From Coffea arabica (lineage: Eukaryota > Streptophyta > Magnoliopsida > Gentianales > Rubiaceae): a DNA stretch of 64,000 nucleotides. The stretch spans positions 8,742,001-8,806,000 of the forward strand of contig NC_092329.1 of the NCBI RefSeq assembly GCF_036785885.1, read 5' to 3'. Under the pieces are notes generated by a model. That model ran no database searches. It was not told where the DNA came from and saw nothing but the letters and a program-made list of their open reading frames with translations. Positions within the stretch are counted from its first letter, which is position 1, and every line of letters starts with the position of its first letter. Shown piece after piece: positions 23,150 through 35,931 of this stretch. The position numbers and the translations under genes were made by a program.

Positions 23150-24127
23150 ATTGTTACCAATTAGCCCCTAAATAGTAAGGAACTATTAAGACCTTTAATT
23201 TCAAGACCAAGGCTCAAATAGGCATTTCTCACTCTTTAAATCCCAAAAATCAGAAAACAAACTCCTTCCTAACTCCTTCCTCTAACAATATATTGACACT
23301 TGGCATTCAAGGGAGAACTTGAGTTGTTCTCTTATCTAGTAGGTAGATATCATAGCATGAAACAAGCAACGATTCCTCAGCCGTTCAATTCTAGGCACTG
23401 ATGCTCTGACAGCTTGTGGTCTAGGCACCAGCAAAGCCTGTTTTATGTATGTGTGTATATATATGTGTGTGTGTGAATATATATATATATATATATATTT
23501 TGCATTATGAAATTCATAAATAGAGTACTTAATGGTTGGATTATCAACAAACTTCGCTATTAGAATCTATTGAGATGGGCATTTGTATTGTTTAAGAAAT
23601 GACAGTTTCTCAATATCAAATTATCAATCTCTGGCGAGAAGTACTGCTGCTACTATCTACATCCATACGAAGCTTTGGAGATTGAGAAACGTCCTCGATG
23701 GAGGCCAAATTGGAGCACTCTATAGACTCTGGAATACGGAGCCACAAAAAGAATTTCAGTGCTGTGTATTAATTAATTGAAATTGGACTTGAATTCTGCG
23801 TCTAGCCAGTAGTTGTCCCTTGTAAGAGTCACTGATTTTGTAGCCAGGCCTGTCTATTGCAATGGTTGCTGTATCTGAGACTTCTTTCTCAGGCCCATCC
23901 ATGTATCTGCATTAGAAAGAAACTTGTTTCGATTTTTCAGATCGATTAAAATTCAATTTTCTGAACAGGAAGCTTGCCTTGAATCACGGTTTATTTCGTA
24001 CTTCTTTCCCTGCTCGCTCGGTAGACCTACCTAGCTATTCTTTTCTGCATACGACTTGTTAAATAATGGGGTTCAATTAGCATATAAGATCTCAACTTTT
24101 GTGGGCAAACAAAGTGGACGAAGCTTT
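23150..24127. other. Intergenic DNA, no gene seen
   Basis: Contains a short (TA)n run at 23478-23499. Nothing with coding character or clear repeat structure was recognised. Confidence 0.5.
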
Positions 24128-25218
24128 GGGGGTGCTTGGTTGGAGGGTATAGGAATCAAGAATTGGATTGAACCCCAAAATTGTTGCTTGGCTAATGGGT
24201 ATAGGTTTTGAAATCTCGGAATGATTCATGAAAAATCAGCCACTCTCAATACCCAAGTAGATTGGAGGGTTTTGATGAATCCCACATTTGATTCCCAAAT
24301 CTTAAAAAAAAATTTATTTTTGAGATTTTTTTTTAAATATATACTGGCTCTGTTTCTATATATTAATATTTATTTATTTAAATATAATATTTTTTATTTC
24401 AATTTTATTTTATAATATGTATATTAATATATATTTATATGTATATTTATATATATTTAATATACATATATTAATATAAATATTATAAAAAAAATTGAAA
24501 TATATATTTATATATTTATATAAATATATTTATAAATATATATATTTATTTCAATTGATATAATATATCTAATATACATAATTGAAATATACATATTAAT
24601 ATTAATATAATTTATATATAATAAAATATAAATATTAATTGAAATATACAAATTGAAATAAATATATTTATATAAATATATATAAACACATATATTTATA
24701 TAAATATAAATATAAATAAATTTATAAATATTTATAAATATATTTTAAACAAAAATATTTATATATAAATATATATTATTTATTTTAATTGATATAATAT
24801 ATATAATATACATAATTGAAATATACATATTAATAAATATTAATATACATATTATAAAACAAAATTGAAATAAATATATTTATAAATTTATATAAATAAA
24901 TATATTTATTTATTTATATAAATATAAATATAAATATATTTATAAATATATTTTAAACAGATAATTAATATTTATATATGAATATATATATGGTGGATGA
25001 GTATGTGGGATAAGCATTTGAACGAGGAAGAAGAAAGATATGAAAAGAAAAAAGAAATTAAAGGTAAAAAATTGATTATTAAATTTGATACCCATTCCTT
25101 ACCAATATTTACCAAGCACCCCCATTTGTAATCATACCTTTGTCCAAAACCCATACTAAAGTTTTTTTGTATGATTCCAATTACAATTCCAATTCCTAAA
25201 CTTGAACCAAGCGCCCCC
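24128..25218. mobile_element. MITE with an almost pure A/T core
   Basis: The left end GGGGGTGCTTGGTTGGAG mirrors the reverse-complemented right end GGGGGCGCTTGGTTCAAG. Subterminal words such as CCAATTCCT and GGTATAGG also occur inverted. Between about 24304 and 24985 the sequence is nearly all A and T, with repeated AATTGAAATATACATATTAA and ATATTTATATAAATATA. A further internal GGGGGTGCTTGGTAAA-like end occurs near 25125. Target-site duplication was not resolved. No protein is encoded. Confidence 0.65.
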
Positions 25219-26867
25219 TTAATTTGACATAAATAGGATACTTTGTACGGCTCAAGAGTTCAAATGCTTGAAAAGCATGCGGCACAAACAACAGGAAGTA
25301 TTTCCATACTTTGTAGTTTGCGGTGCGTAGAATTGTTTGATTACACGAGAACTTGTCGGCTGCAAGTTGTGCGGTTGGCTTGAAGTGCATGCTATGCTTG
25401 GACGAACGAGGCTACTTTCAAGTTAACGTCTTGCCATCTTTGGAAATTTTAAGGCAAAGTTTAGCAGTTTCCATCTGAAATTTGTACTTCTGGTCTGCCT
25501 TCTGCTTTATTGCAACTAAAACTAAAGTTATAAGCTGTTCTTGGAACAGCTACAACTAGTACTAGTAATATTTATGTGCAAATTCAGGCAAGATCTTGGA
25601 AGCTAAGGCAAGAACGTTGGACTTGGCTCCATGTTTCATTTCTAGACTAGCTGATTTGCTCGTTATGAAACAAGGTGCTCGAATTTGGTGGATGCTTGTC
25701 TGATAGTAAATACTTGCAACTAATTTAATTCAACCACTTTTGTTTGTTTAATACGTTCAATCATTTTACGTGACTACGACAGAAAAACAATTTGGAACAA
25801 GTTTTGTGTATAAACTACGATAAAATTTTGATTGTAATTAAACTGTGAACTCATTTTCTATACTTCTATTGTCCGCCACGAATTAGATAACATGTCGTAC
25901 AAGATACTTTACGATCACTTCTTGTTGAATAAAATGAGCGAAAACAAAATAAATTAAAAAGAAAAAGAAAAAGAGTTATACATGTAAAAGAAAAAGAAAA
26001 AAAAAAAGAAGAAACAAGATGATCACTTTTGTTGTGGCTACAACTAGTGTTTTGCTAATTAATCAATCATTTATGGTCAATCTCTCAGTTGAATTCTTTG
26101 ATAGTTGTTTTATATTCTTCATTTTCTTTCCTAGAATCACACTCCAAATGTCCTGGATTCTATTTAATGAAGATATAAAAAATTTAAATACATAGGAGTT
26201 TTTCTTTTCTTTTTGGAACCCTAAGATTAAGAATTTTTATTAATGTCAAAACTATAGTGCACATGGAGTACTAGACTATAATATAAACCAATAAAAAATA
26301 GAAGGAAGCATATGTGAGATATATAGTGATGGAGTCTGGAATTTATGAGAATGGGAGCATCCTGCAAATATTGAAAATTAAAACTTTATATAAGTCTTTA
26401 AAAGAGTGGAAATTAATACTTTTAATAGCATAAACATCAAGGTAGGCAATATAAATATATGCTATTAAATCAAAATTTTAATGGTGCGAGAAAAGGACTT
26501 TTTAATAAAATTTTGAAATTTCACAGGGGTAAAAATAATTATTAACAATTTTGCGGGGCGAAGAGAGAGAGGAAGGAGGGGGGAAGGAACTGTTGCTCCC
26601 GCTTGCCCGCTCTCGTTGAAAAGAATAATTTGCAAACCATAGCTGAAGATTTGCCCTTTTGCCTTATCATCATCCTTGTTATCAAAGCTCAAATTATTAG
26701 CCCTTGTTACATAAGTAATTTTCCATTACAAAGTGCCGATTTTGTACTTGTGGATGCCCATTTTATTTTCCTAGCTTGTGAGTAATACTCACCCTGGCTT
26801 TGTAGAAGAAATTCCTGCATTGAAGAATTTGTCAAAACTACAACTTGTTGAAGGAAGTCTATATGTC
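25219..26867. other. Intergenic DNA, no gene seen
   Basis: AT-rich with purine tracts (AAAAAGAAAAAG near 25960-26010). No open frame with coding character and no bounded repeat was recognised. Confidence 0.5.
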
Positions 26868-27475
26868 CAACGGCGGATCTAGAGGTGCAACATTAATATT
26901 AGTTTAAATTTAAAATATGTTGGTGTCAAAATTCTTAATATAACTAAGTATTTGTTATAAATTCACCAAGTAATTTACTTAATATTATATTTTTTAAAAA
27001 AAAGTTATTTATTGCTTGTGATTAACCATTTATAATAGTTATCAGGTCATGTTAGTTTATAAAATTGCATAAAATTTTAAAATATGCATAAGACTACAAG
27101 ATGTAAAAATTTAGTGCATAAACTCGGCTAATAATATGTATAGAACTAAACTGTCAAAGGAATGTTTGTTTTGCCTATAATTTGTATTATTGGACATCTA
27201 AAAAAGTTCAATGTTACATAATAAAATACATTGGAAAGAAAAAAATAGCATTGTGTAATATATTTTGTTTGAAGGTTCCATAATAGAATTGGTAAGAGCA
27301 AATGGAAAATATTTTAATACTTTTGTGGGCAATTGTACAATTAAAAGGAATATTATCAAAATTCAGAAGGTACAAGAGGGGAGCAATACTAAAAATTCCA
27401 AAATTTTATAGGCTATTCTATAGTTTTGTAAAAATTGAGGGGGTGCACCCCTTAGGATCAACGGTCTATCTCCTG
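26868..27475. mobile_element. Probable TIR element
   Basis: The left end reads AACGGCGGATCTAGAGGTGC. The right end, reverse-complemented, reads AGACCGTTGATCCTAAGGGG and then TGCACCCCC. GGCGGATC...GGTGCA-like ends are common in plant non-autonomous hAT-type elements. Identity of the ends is imperfect and target duplications were not found. Confidence 0.4.
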
Positions 27476-27539
27476 AGGTAGAAAATTATGTATAGGATTT
27501 GATTTACTTTCGAAATTTTTTGATAGAAAGAATAGTGGG

Positions 27540-27713
27540 AGTGTTTGGATACCAAAATTATTCCAAATAATATTTCGCTTGCATCACAAACACATTTCTC
27601 AACTTACCTTTTTATATTCCCAATCACCTTTTTATCTCACGTACATCATATCACAAAAAAGTGCTACAATAATTATTTCAAATAATATTTCAAATAATAC
27701 ACTATCCAAAAAA
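27540..27713. mobile_element. MITE, family with GTTTGGAT ends (copy 2)
   Basis: It starts GTGTTTGGATACCAAAATTA and ends ATAATACACTATCCAAA. Between are TATTTCGCTTGCATCACAAA and ACCTTTTTATCTCACGTACA, matching the copy at 10161-10310 in order. A short internal duplication of ACCTTTTTAT is specific to this copy. Confidence 0.65.
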
Positions 27714-28100
27714 ATTGATAGAAATTATTCCAATATTTATGCTAATGGTAGCAAGTACATCAAACACGACACAAATTCATATAGATTTGAAAATCAAATA
27801 ATACAACAAATCTAAAAAAACTATAAATTTGATAGTCAGATGTTCTATTAGGTGAATGTCACGACATTTCATCAAGAAATCTGTGTCCATGTCTTCCGAT
27901 AGTTAGAGAGTCATCTCTGATTAAAAACTGTTTCAAATCAAAAGAAATTAGATTTGACTTTCAGATTTGATTGTTGAAATCTACCAAACCAAATCTTTAA
28001 TATCACCAACTGAAAAGAAAAAAAAGGGATCAATTATGAAAAACACTCTCACATAATAGTTAGGGAGAAGAGGATAGATGATTTTGTCTATTCTAGACTA

Positions 28101-29131
28101 AATTATTATCACTTTACCCCCTTAACATTCAGTGTCATTATCAATTTCTTCCTTAACGTTACATTTTAGTCATTTTACTCCCAAAACTAAGGCTCAAACT
28201 TATCAAAATTTGTTAATTAAAGTGAAAAGACATGTGTAGCCCTTAAAATTATTATCACTTTACCCTATAAATTATAGTCTCATTATCAATTTATTCCATA
28301 GAGTTATTTTTTAGGCAATTTATCCCGCCGTTAAACCAATTTAGTAAGTTAAAAAATTTTAGAAGTATCCTCCTTTTTGTATAATAAAAAAAATAAAAAA
28401 TTTAGAGTGACTCTTCTCCTTCTTAGTATCAAGAAAAAAAAGGTCAACGTATTAATCTCTTTATTCTTAGCAATCTTATTAATATTGAAATAAATAGAAA
28501 GATAAGGAGGCGAAGGGGAAGGGAGAGAGAGAGAGAGCTCAACTTTAAAAAAAATACAAATAAGAAAGAATTAAATATTTTTATTATTGAAAAATTATTT
28601 TACTTTTCTATTTACCACTTAATTCTAATCATAATCTGACAACCTTAAAATAATACGACAATGTTAGGCTCTTCTTTTTTTTTTGCAGAATCTAATTTTT
28701 TGTCTCATTCTTTCCTATCTCTTTTTCTTTTCCAAGTATTAATAAGTGTGAAAAAAGAAATTTGAGAAAATTCTTTTATTTTTATGTTTTTGGAACTCTT
28801 AAAGTGAAAAAAAGGAAGAATAACCATTCCAATTTTTTTATTTTTAATTATATATAAAAAAGGTAAATACAATTAAAATTTTTTTACCATACTAGTTAGA
28901 TTAACGATGAAATAAAATGTATAGAAAATAATGTTAGGGAAAAGATTATATCGCTGTAATTTAAAGGAATAAAGTGATAATAACAATATAGTAATACTAT
29001 AGAATAAAAGGATATTTTTGTTTAAAATTTTTTAATATGTTGAGTTGAATTATTTATGGAATTAAAGTAACTAAAAAATAATATTAAAAGGCAAACTGAC
29101 AGTGTTTAAGGGAGCAAAATGATAATAATCC
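28101..29131. mobile_element. TIR element T2, second copy of T1
   Basis: It parallels 18461-19524 throughout and in the same orientation: TTATTATCACTTTACCCCCT at the left, AAATGATAATAATCC at the right, and shared interior words such as AAAATTTAGAGTGACTCTTC. It is about 1031 bp. No convincing target-site duplication is visible, so one flank may have been rearranged. It encodes nothing. Confidence 0.7.
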
Positions 29132-30381
29132 TTCCCCAAGACTCTTGAGTCTTGACAAGTTTTAAAACTCGTGCAAAGGTTGGAAAGTAGAAGTCTCAGC
29201 AACACCACGTGGACCTGTACGCTCCTTGTGCGAAAGAGCGACATGAAATCTTTTGCGAGAGTCCGTGCTGCAAATTTGTGGCAGAGAAATCGCCCGAAAT
29301 CTTACAGAGCCAATTTCCTTCACAAGTCTTGACGATTCCACTCCTGACATCTTATCTTTTCTTCAACACTAGCAATTCTGTGATCTCCTCCTCATCATTG
29401 CTACTGGCTTTGGCTTTGTAGATATGTTCTTCCACAATATCCTTCACCAAAATATAAACTGGAAAAAAAAAGAAATAGATATTTTCAAGAAAATGATTTG
29501 TGTCTCTCATTAATCATGCTTCCTTTAATCAATTAAGTGTAATCTATCAAGAGTTTGCTTAAGAGGCTATAGACTTCCATCTAGGATTCTATTATGGAAG
29601 CCGCCTAAGTGTTAATCACATATAGGATTCTAGTTTGATGCTTTGAACTTCACTTTAATTTTAGACATATGATATACGTAAATATCTCGCAAATGTAAAA
29701 TGTGAGCATTTAAATTCAACTACTCGTATTCATATTCATCGTATAATCTAATAAAACTATTATTAAAAGTGCGTTAGTATTACTTTTCGACGAGAAAATT
29801 GCCAATCAGGGTCATATTACAATACAAATCTATGAAATTTACATTATATGAAATTTGATTTTTCTCAACAACCTTGGTAAATCCAACTTTTTCTATCAAA
29901 AAAAAAAAAAATAGCATTAGTTGTTGTTACTTGTTAGTAGTTAATACGGTATTATATCTTTATGGTCCTAAAGAAGTCGTGTGGTGCCCACACGGAAGAT
30001 CTCAAAGTCTTGATGGTGGTGTAGAGCTAGCGAGTGTGGATAAAACGTGCTTGCCATCCGCCAATCACAACTCAAAGAAATCCATATTGGCTCATACCCT
30101 ACCCCCAATCAAAAAAAAATTGGAAAATCCCACCAAAGAATAAACCATTACTTCCTTTCCCTTCCACTGTATTCCCCTCCAAAAATAACTGTCAAAATAC
30201 TTAGTACAAACAAAAAACAAACAAACGAATCAAAAGCCCATCCCTCTCAAACCCCCGGCTTAATAGTTAATATCCAAACACCCCCTTAATTCCGCTTCTT
30301 CGGAAACAGCAACGACAGGCTGCTCTTGAAGGGGGGAATTCAAGAGCGACGACGTCGTAAGGAGTCTAATTGCCGGCAGAA
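29132..30381 (+). promoter_or_regulatory. Upstream region and 5' leader of HEMA
   Basis: The region carries no recognised gene. A 62-codon minus-strand frame at 29350-29162 (starts MSGVESSRLVKEIGSV) has fairly balanced composition but no known motif. Pyrimidine-rich sequence near 30140-30180 and GC-richer sequence from about 30300 mark the likely leader. The ATG at 30382 lies in GCAGAAATGGCC, a good plant start context. I did not find a convincing TATA box. Confidence 0.4.
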
Positions 30382-33293
30382 ATGGCCGTGTCAGCCGCAT
30401 TCGCTGCTGCAAAGCTGGAGACTTTGTTAATCAGCAACACGACGTCGTCAGCTGCGGCTCCCATTGCCGCCGCTTCTCCAGCTCAGGTTGGGCTGTTTCC
30501 CAGGTCGGCTCGAGCCGCCAGGCGCTCCCTGCAAATGTCTAGCGCCTCTGCCCTGAATTTGAATGTTAATTCAACTTCTTCATCCGTTAGATGTGAAGTT
30601 GCTTCTGATTTTTCCGTTGAAACATCCGATAAAATGGACTTCGCCACCAATGCGGCTTCTTCTTCCTCGGCTTCGGCTTCCAGCTTGTCCGCTCTTGAAC
30701 AGCTCAAGACCTCAGCTGCGGACAGTAATCCTCTTCTCTTTCAATTCATTCATTTTTGCTTCAGTTTGTTTGAATTTCTGAAATCGGTTTTGCTTAATCA
30801 GTTTGTATATTCTGCTAGCGTAGTTTTTTTTTTCCTGTGAATTCTTTTAATCTTTTTTTTTTCAGTTTGTTTTCTAGTCAATTTTGTGTAAATTGCTTAA
30901 AAAGAATCACAGTCATTTCCAGTTGAATTTGTTCAAAATCTGTTTGCAAACTCGAGAACGTGCATATGTTCATGAACATATATTTGCAAACTTAAGTTTG
31001 TTAGAGAATGCAACTCCTAAACTAAGCTTTTACAGACTTGCCGAGTACCTGAGTTGTAAAGTCCTTGTTTTGATATAAGAAGGCAGTGGAATTCTTACCT
31101 TGAATCACTTTTTTATGCCCTATATGTTAGTCATTTGGTCACCAGAATGTTAAGTGTCTTGAGTATTTTGATTGTCAGTTAATTTGCTTTTGTTGACAAA
31201 TTATATTCACCTTATTGCAGTATACATGCTTCCATAGACTCTGGTGGTTTCTAGTGGCCTGAGCTCCGGCATATCATGCAAATACACTCTTTTTACCTTT
31301 ATGTCTTTTTTCTAATATTCTAATGCCAGGACATATGAAACCATGTACTCATTATAGAAAGGCAGTTAATATTTATGCTTATTTTGTCCAGGAACAATTT
31401 GATGTTCTAATGCCAAGATTAACGTTTTTTTTCTATATCTGATATCATGCAGGATATACAAAAGAAAGGAGCAGTATTGTTGTCATTGGGCTTAGTGTCC
31501 ACACTGCACCTGTTGAAATGCGAGAAAAACTTGCAATTCCTGAGGCAGAGTGGCCTAGAGCCATTGGAGAGCTGTGTGGTCTGAATCACATTGAAGAAGC
31601 TGCTGTTCTTAGTACCTGTAATAGGATGGAGATATATGTTGTAGCCCTTTCTCAGCATCGTGGCGTGAAAGAAGTAACTGAATGGATGTCTAAGGTATCC
31701 TTGCACTTCCCATGGGACACAGAAGTTAGATAAATATTATCTTCTTTCTCCTATAATGCCTTCTATTTTTGGCTAATCATACTGTCTTTCACTGCAATAT
31801 GCTGTGAGTGAGACTTATCGGCTGTCTAATGGGGTCCTTAATCTAAGAATGGTTGAACTTGTTAATGAATTAAATTGGATCAGACTCACCTTTATGTTTT
31901 TAACTTCTTGGGTAAGCATTGGATGGGTAGTTTGCTTTGCAACAACTTTCTCGAGAAACATGGTGTTCTTCTCTTCTGCTTACGCTGACAAAAAGACCAG
32001 GGATGGGGAGGGTGAAAGGAAGAGCAGTTTTGCTTGTTTCATGCTATGATATCCGTAAATATTATGCTAGCATTCTATCCAATATTAATGTAACTTATAT
32101 TTTTTGGAAACAATTAAATGGTGCGCAAACATTCAAACGGTTGTTGTTCCTTTCTTTGACAGACTAGTGGAATCCCTGTTTCAGAGATTTGTAAGCATCG
32201 TTTTCTACTCTATAACAAGGATGCTACACGGCATATCTTTGAAGTATCGGCAGGTCTCGATTCTTTGGTGCTAGGAGAAGGACAAATTCTAGCTCAGGTC
32301 AAACAAGTAGTAAAAGTTGGTCAAGGGGTCGTGGGATTTGGGAGGAACATCAGTGGGCTGTTCAAGCATGCAATCACTGTTGGAAAAAGGGTTAGAACTG
32401 AAACAAACATTGCAGCTGGTGCTGTTTCTGTTAGTTCAGCTGCTGTAGAATTGGCTTTAATGAAGCTTCCTGAATCCTCCCATGCTACTGCTAGGATGTT
32501 GGTAATAGGAGCAGGAAAGATGGGTAAGCTTGTGATCAAGCACTTGGTTGCAAAAGGATGCACAAAGATGGTCGTTGCAAACAGAAGTGAAGATAGAGTT
32601 TCTGCCATTCGGGAGGAGATGAAGGACATTGAAATAATCTACAAGCCCCTCGGTGAAATGATGGAGTGTGCTGCCCTAGCAGATGTTGTTTTCACCAGTA
32701 CTGCATCAGAAACTCCTTTATTCCTAAAAGAGCATGTCACGGATCTTCCACCTGTTGATCCCAGAGTTGGGGGTTTGAGGCTTTTTGTGGATATATCTGT
32801 TCCTAGGAATGTGGGAGCATGTGTCAATGAGATTGAGGCTGCAAGGGTGTACAATGTGGATGATCTCAAGGAGGTCGTGGCTGCTAATAAAGAGGACCGT
32901 CATAGGAAAGCAATGGAAGCTCAAGCAATCATTGCTGAGGAATCAAAACAATTTGAAGCTTGGAGGGACTCCCTAGAGACAGTTCCAACTATTAAGAAAC
33001 TGCGAGCATATGCCGAGAGAATTAGAGCTGCAGAGCTGGAGAAATGCTTGTCAAAGATGGGTGATGACCTTCCAAAGAAGTCAAGGAGGGCTGTTGATGA
33101 TCTTAGCCGCGGCATAGTTAACAAGCTTCTCCATGGTCCCATGCAGCACCTGAGATGTGATGGTAGTGACAGCAGGACTTTGAGTGAGACATTAGAGAAC
33201 ATGCATGCTCTAAACAGAATGTTCAACCTTGAAACTGAAATATCTGTGTTGGAGCAGAAGATTCGTGCTAAGGTTGAGCAAGCTCAGAAGTAA
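30382..33293 (+). CDS. HEMA1: Glutamyl-tRNA reductase, plastid precursor, 3 exons
   Basis: It reduces glutamyl-tRNA(Glu) to glutamate-1-semialdehyde with NADPH in plastids, the rate-limiting entry to chlorophyll and heme synthesis. Exons are 30382-30724, 31453-31694 and 32163-33293. Both introns are GT-AG and phases agree (D-R-Y at the first junction, MSK-TSG at the second). The product is 571 residues. Residues 1 to about 110 are rich in Ser and Ala and read as a transit peptide plus the plant regulatory N-terminus. The catalytic domain holds the nucleophile Cys in [10 protein letters not shown] (about Cys170). [17 protein letters not shown] follows near 226-242. The NADPH-binding loop GAGKMGKL is near 311-318. 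The helical dimerisation domain ends [20 protein letters not shown]. It is longer than the 543 residues of Arabidopsis HEMA1, mainly at the N-terminus. Intact. In other plants this step is controlled by light and by heme and FLU feedback. HEMA1 against HEMA2 was not tested. Confidence 0.97.
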
Positions 33294-34107
33294 GCTCCTT
33301 AACTTTTATAATGCTTTTTAGGGCCACAAGGCTCAATAAGAGGGGAACTACTCAGATTTTCTTCGCGTGGCGCTGTTGTATATTGTTGTTGAATAGGTAA
33401 ACAGGGAAAGGTTCTTTAGGGATCTTTCTCAGTTATTCTTTGCTGTTCCATGTTTCGGCATACCTGCAATTGCGGATCTCTCAATTGTATCGAATCCCAT
33501 TGTATGAACACTCTAAAATATCTCGGTTAATATCAAGTGAGCTTGATATAGGCCAGAGGGTCCGTACCTGATGCTTGCCTACACATTTTAAGATGATGTG
33601 CTTCCTGTGTAACTAATGTTCTAAATCTGCATTTTCTCTTCATACCACTTGTAGCCCGGATTTATTTTGTGATCTATTCTCACTCCCATAAGAGAGTTGC
33701 CAGAAATTTTTATGCATTTTGAGATAAAGTAGTTTGTACAAACATTCTGCTTTTGCTTACACGACCCTCATAGTCTCATTTACAACTTCTTATCGTCCCA
33801 TGGAACAATATATATGAAAATCGAGGATTGGAATATCCACGGGAATGTTGCAACTTGACCTATTTAGGCTTCTTGATTTGGGTTCGAGAATGCTAAAGCC
33901 CGTGGACTTCATAGTACTTCTACGACAAATCTTGCACTACGAACGGGTTAACTACATCCAAGCCCACTCAAACATCCGAGATACTACTGTTTTTTTTCAG
34001 TGTTTTGTGTGATCGATCGTCTTCGGCTATTCCTGGTGATGTTTCGGGCATTTCCAGCCCACTCAACCTCCACGTTTGACCTGCCTCTTTTTGTTACAGT
34101 ATTCTAG
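33294..34107. other. HEMA 3' UTR and intergenic DNA
   Basis: Sequence after the TAA is T-rich and consistent with a 3' UTR for the first few hundred bases. No further gene was recognised. A polyadenylation site was not fixed. Confidence 0.45.
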
Positions 34108-34258
34108 TTGAGATCAAACAAACATGGTGTGATAAAAAAATTGAACCCAACTTTATATCTGTCAAATATTTTTATGTTCGTTTTGTTTAGCCAGGCTGCT
34201 GAACCTGAACTTTGGCTCCCTAGCGAGTGCTTTTGCGAAGCTGAGTCTGATTCTCTGG

Positions 34259-34468
34259 TTGGTTTTCATTATATCAAACACGTCGTTTCCTTTTTGGTGT
34301 GGAAAATCAAAGAGCTTCTTAGCAGGAGTTGGTGATGCATGTTATCTCATTACTGGCAGGAACAAAAACACACGTGCAGATCTTCTGGCCAAGATGAGCT
34401 TGAATCTACAATCCCATGCTACATTGTCACTAGATTCAGCCAAAATCTTTAGCTACGCATTCATTTGA
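34259..34468 (+). pseudogene. Possible Ty3/gypsy RNase H fragment
   Basis: The frame includes ITGRNKNTRADLLAKMSLNL. The N-x-RADLLAK motif resembles the NTRAD(A/L)L(A/S)KLAS word found after the RNase H domain of plant Ty3/gypsy polyproteins. Only this short motif supports the call, and no other pol domain is adjacent. It lies next to a possible solo LTR. Confidence 0.25.
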
Positions 34469-34612
34469 TAAGATCTTCTAGTCATCGTTCAATTGGTCTG
34501 TATTTGGTCTTTATTCCTCCATTCCACCACCCAAAAAAAAAAAAAATCATAAGTGAACTCTCCCCCTGCAGATCTGTACGATAGGTTTAATGGTAATTTT
34601 GTTGGTCACTGG

Positions 34613-35931
34613 TATTATTAGCAGAAAAAATCACACAGCGGAAATAAATATATCATATAGTTATTTGGTGATGGATAATTCTCAAAACAAATAGTGAAAA
34701 GAGCCTTAGGATCGGAAGAATAGGGAAGGAGCAAGACTAATATATTAACTCAATTAATTCAACATCTGTCCAAATTGAAACCATCGTCAAACAACCCCAA
34801 TTCCTAATGTATGATACGAACTCGCCTGAAAGTATGAACTCATGTCTCATCAAGCCCTGGACCTAGACGAGAAATCACGAACCAGCCTGAAAGTATGAAT
34901 TCATATCCCATCAGGTTGATTTGTGGAACTCTTAATCCTTCTAAATCACGAAGCTATGAACTGAGAGTGTTTCTTAACCCACAATTTAATAATTTAACGA
35001 ACCAAAGTTGTTTGTAGAAGAACGCTGCAACTAAGATGTATACTTGATTGATAAGTTCGATTGAATACCTTCAAAAAACTCTAAAGTATTCAAAATAGGT
35101 TCTCTTGGACAAGAGAAAGTGATAAAACCCACATTATTTTCTGGAAATTCTGAAAAATAATAAACGTTTGAAGGGTTAGGCTATTTATAGCCTTACAACA
35201 ACTCAAAACCCTAATATAACTTGGATTAAAACTCGGCTCCCTTTAAACACTAAGCTGGCTGAATTTAATCACTTAATTAAACTACTTAAACAACTAAACT
35301 AATCAACTAGAATTCGGCTTAATTGGAGGGTAATTTGGCCGAATTAAAGGCCCTAATGAAATGACTAAAAAAAGTAAGGAAATTGACATTTAAACCCTTG
35401 CTTAACAAGACTAATTAACGACACAATTAACTAGCAAGATAACTTAGCCAAACTAGCTTGCTTCTAAGTCTTCAAGTGCAACCAGCAAGGTAAGAAATGG
35501 AAACTCGTCAAATTGAAAGCTTTCAATGGCCCTTGTGTCATTGCCAACTCTATCTTGAATTGTATAAACAAGCACTTGTAGTGAATCTCTAAACTTTCTT
35601 GCACGTGACCTGTAATCGGACCACTTGGAATTTGAACAACTTAATCAGCCTTGAACCCTTTGGACCTTTTATCAATATAAATCTAACTTACTAGTTACCA
35701 CTAACTATTATAACCAACTAAATCTAGGAAGTAAACTTTCTTTTGGAAACTACGAATTGCACGACATGACTGAATCTAGTATTTCCTAATTCGTAACCCA
35801 ATATGAGAACTAAATAAAACAATTTCTAAACTTTACTAATATTAGGAATAAGCTTGGTTTAAATTTTGTCAACATTAATACATGATGTCAGGGGTTTTAT
35901 CCACTTCTATGTTGCAAAAGAAATTATTAGT
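34613..35931. mobile_element. Candidate solo LTR or old element
   Basis: The 8-base word ATTATTAG occurs at 34613-34620 and 35924-35931, flanking about 1.3 kb of uniform, non-coding, LTR-like sequence. Inside are AATCACACAGCGGAAATAAA, a direct repeat with GCCTGAAAGTATGAA (near 34825 and 34873), and GGGTTAGGCTATTTATAGCC, a typical LTR promoter-like motif. No TG...CA ends with a 5-bp duplication were confirmed, so superfamily and exact ends are uncertain. Confidence 0.35.

Noticed and set aside
29162..29350. 62-codon minus frame upstream of HEMA
   Set aside because: It is short, single-exon and without motif, so it could be chance. Not called as a gene.
31804..32167. Plus-strand frames within HEMA intron 2
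   Set aside because: Splice sites and family alignment remove 31695-32162 as intron. The frames lack glutamyl-tRNA reductase similarity.
32321..33226. Minus-strand frames of 66-102 codons within HEMA exon 3
   Set aside because: They are antisense shadows of the conserved glutamyl-tRNA reductase coding sequence.
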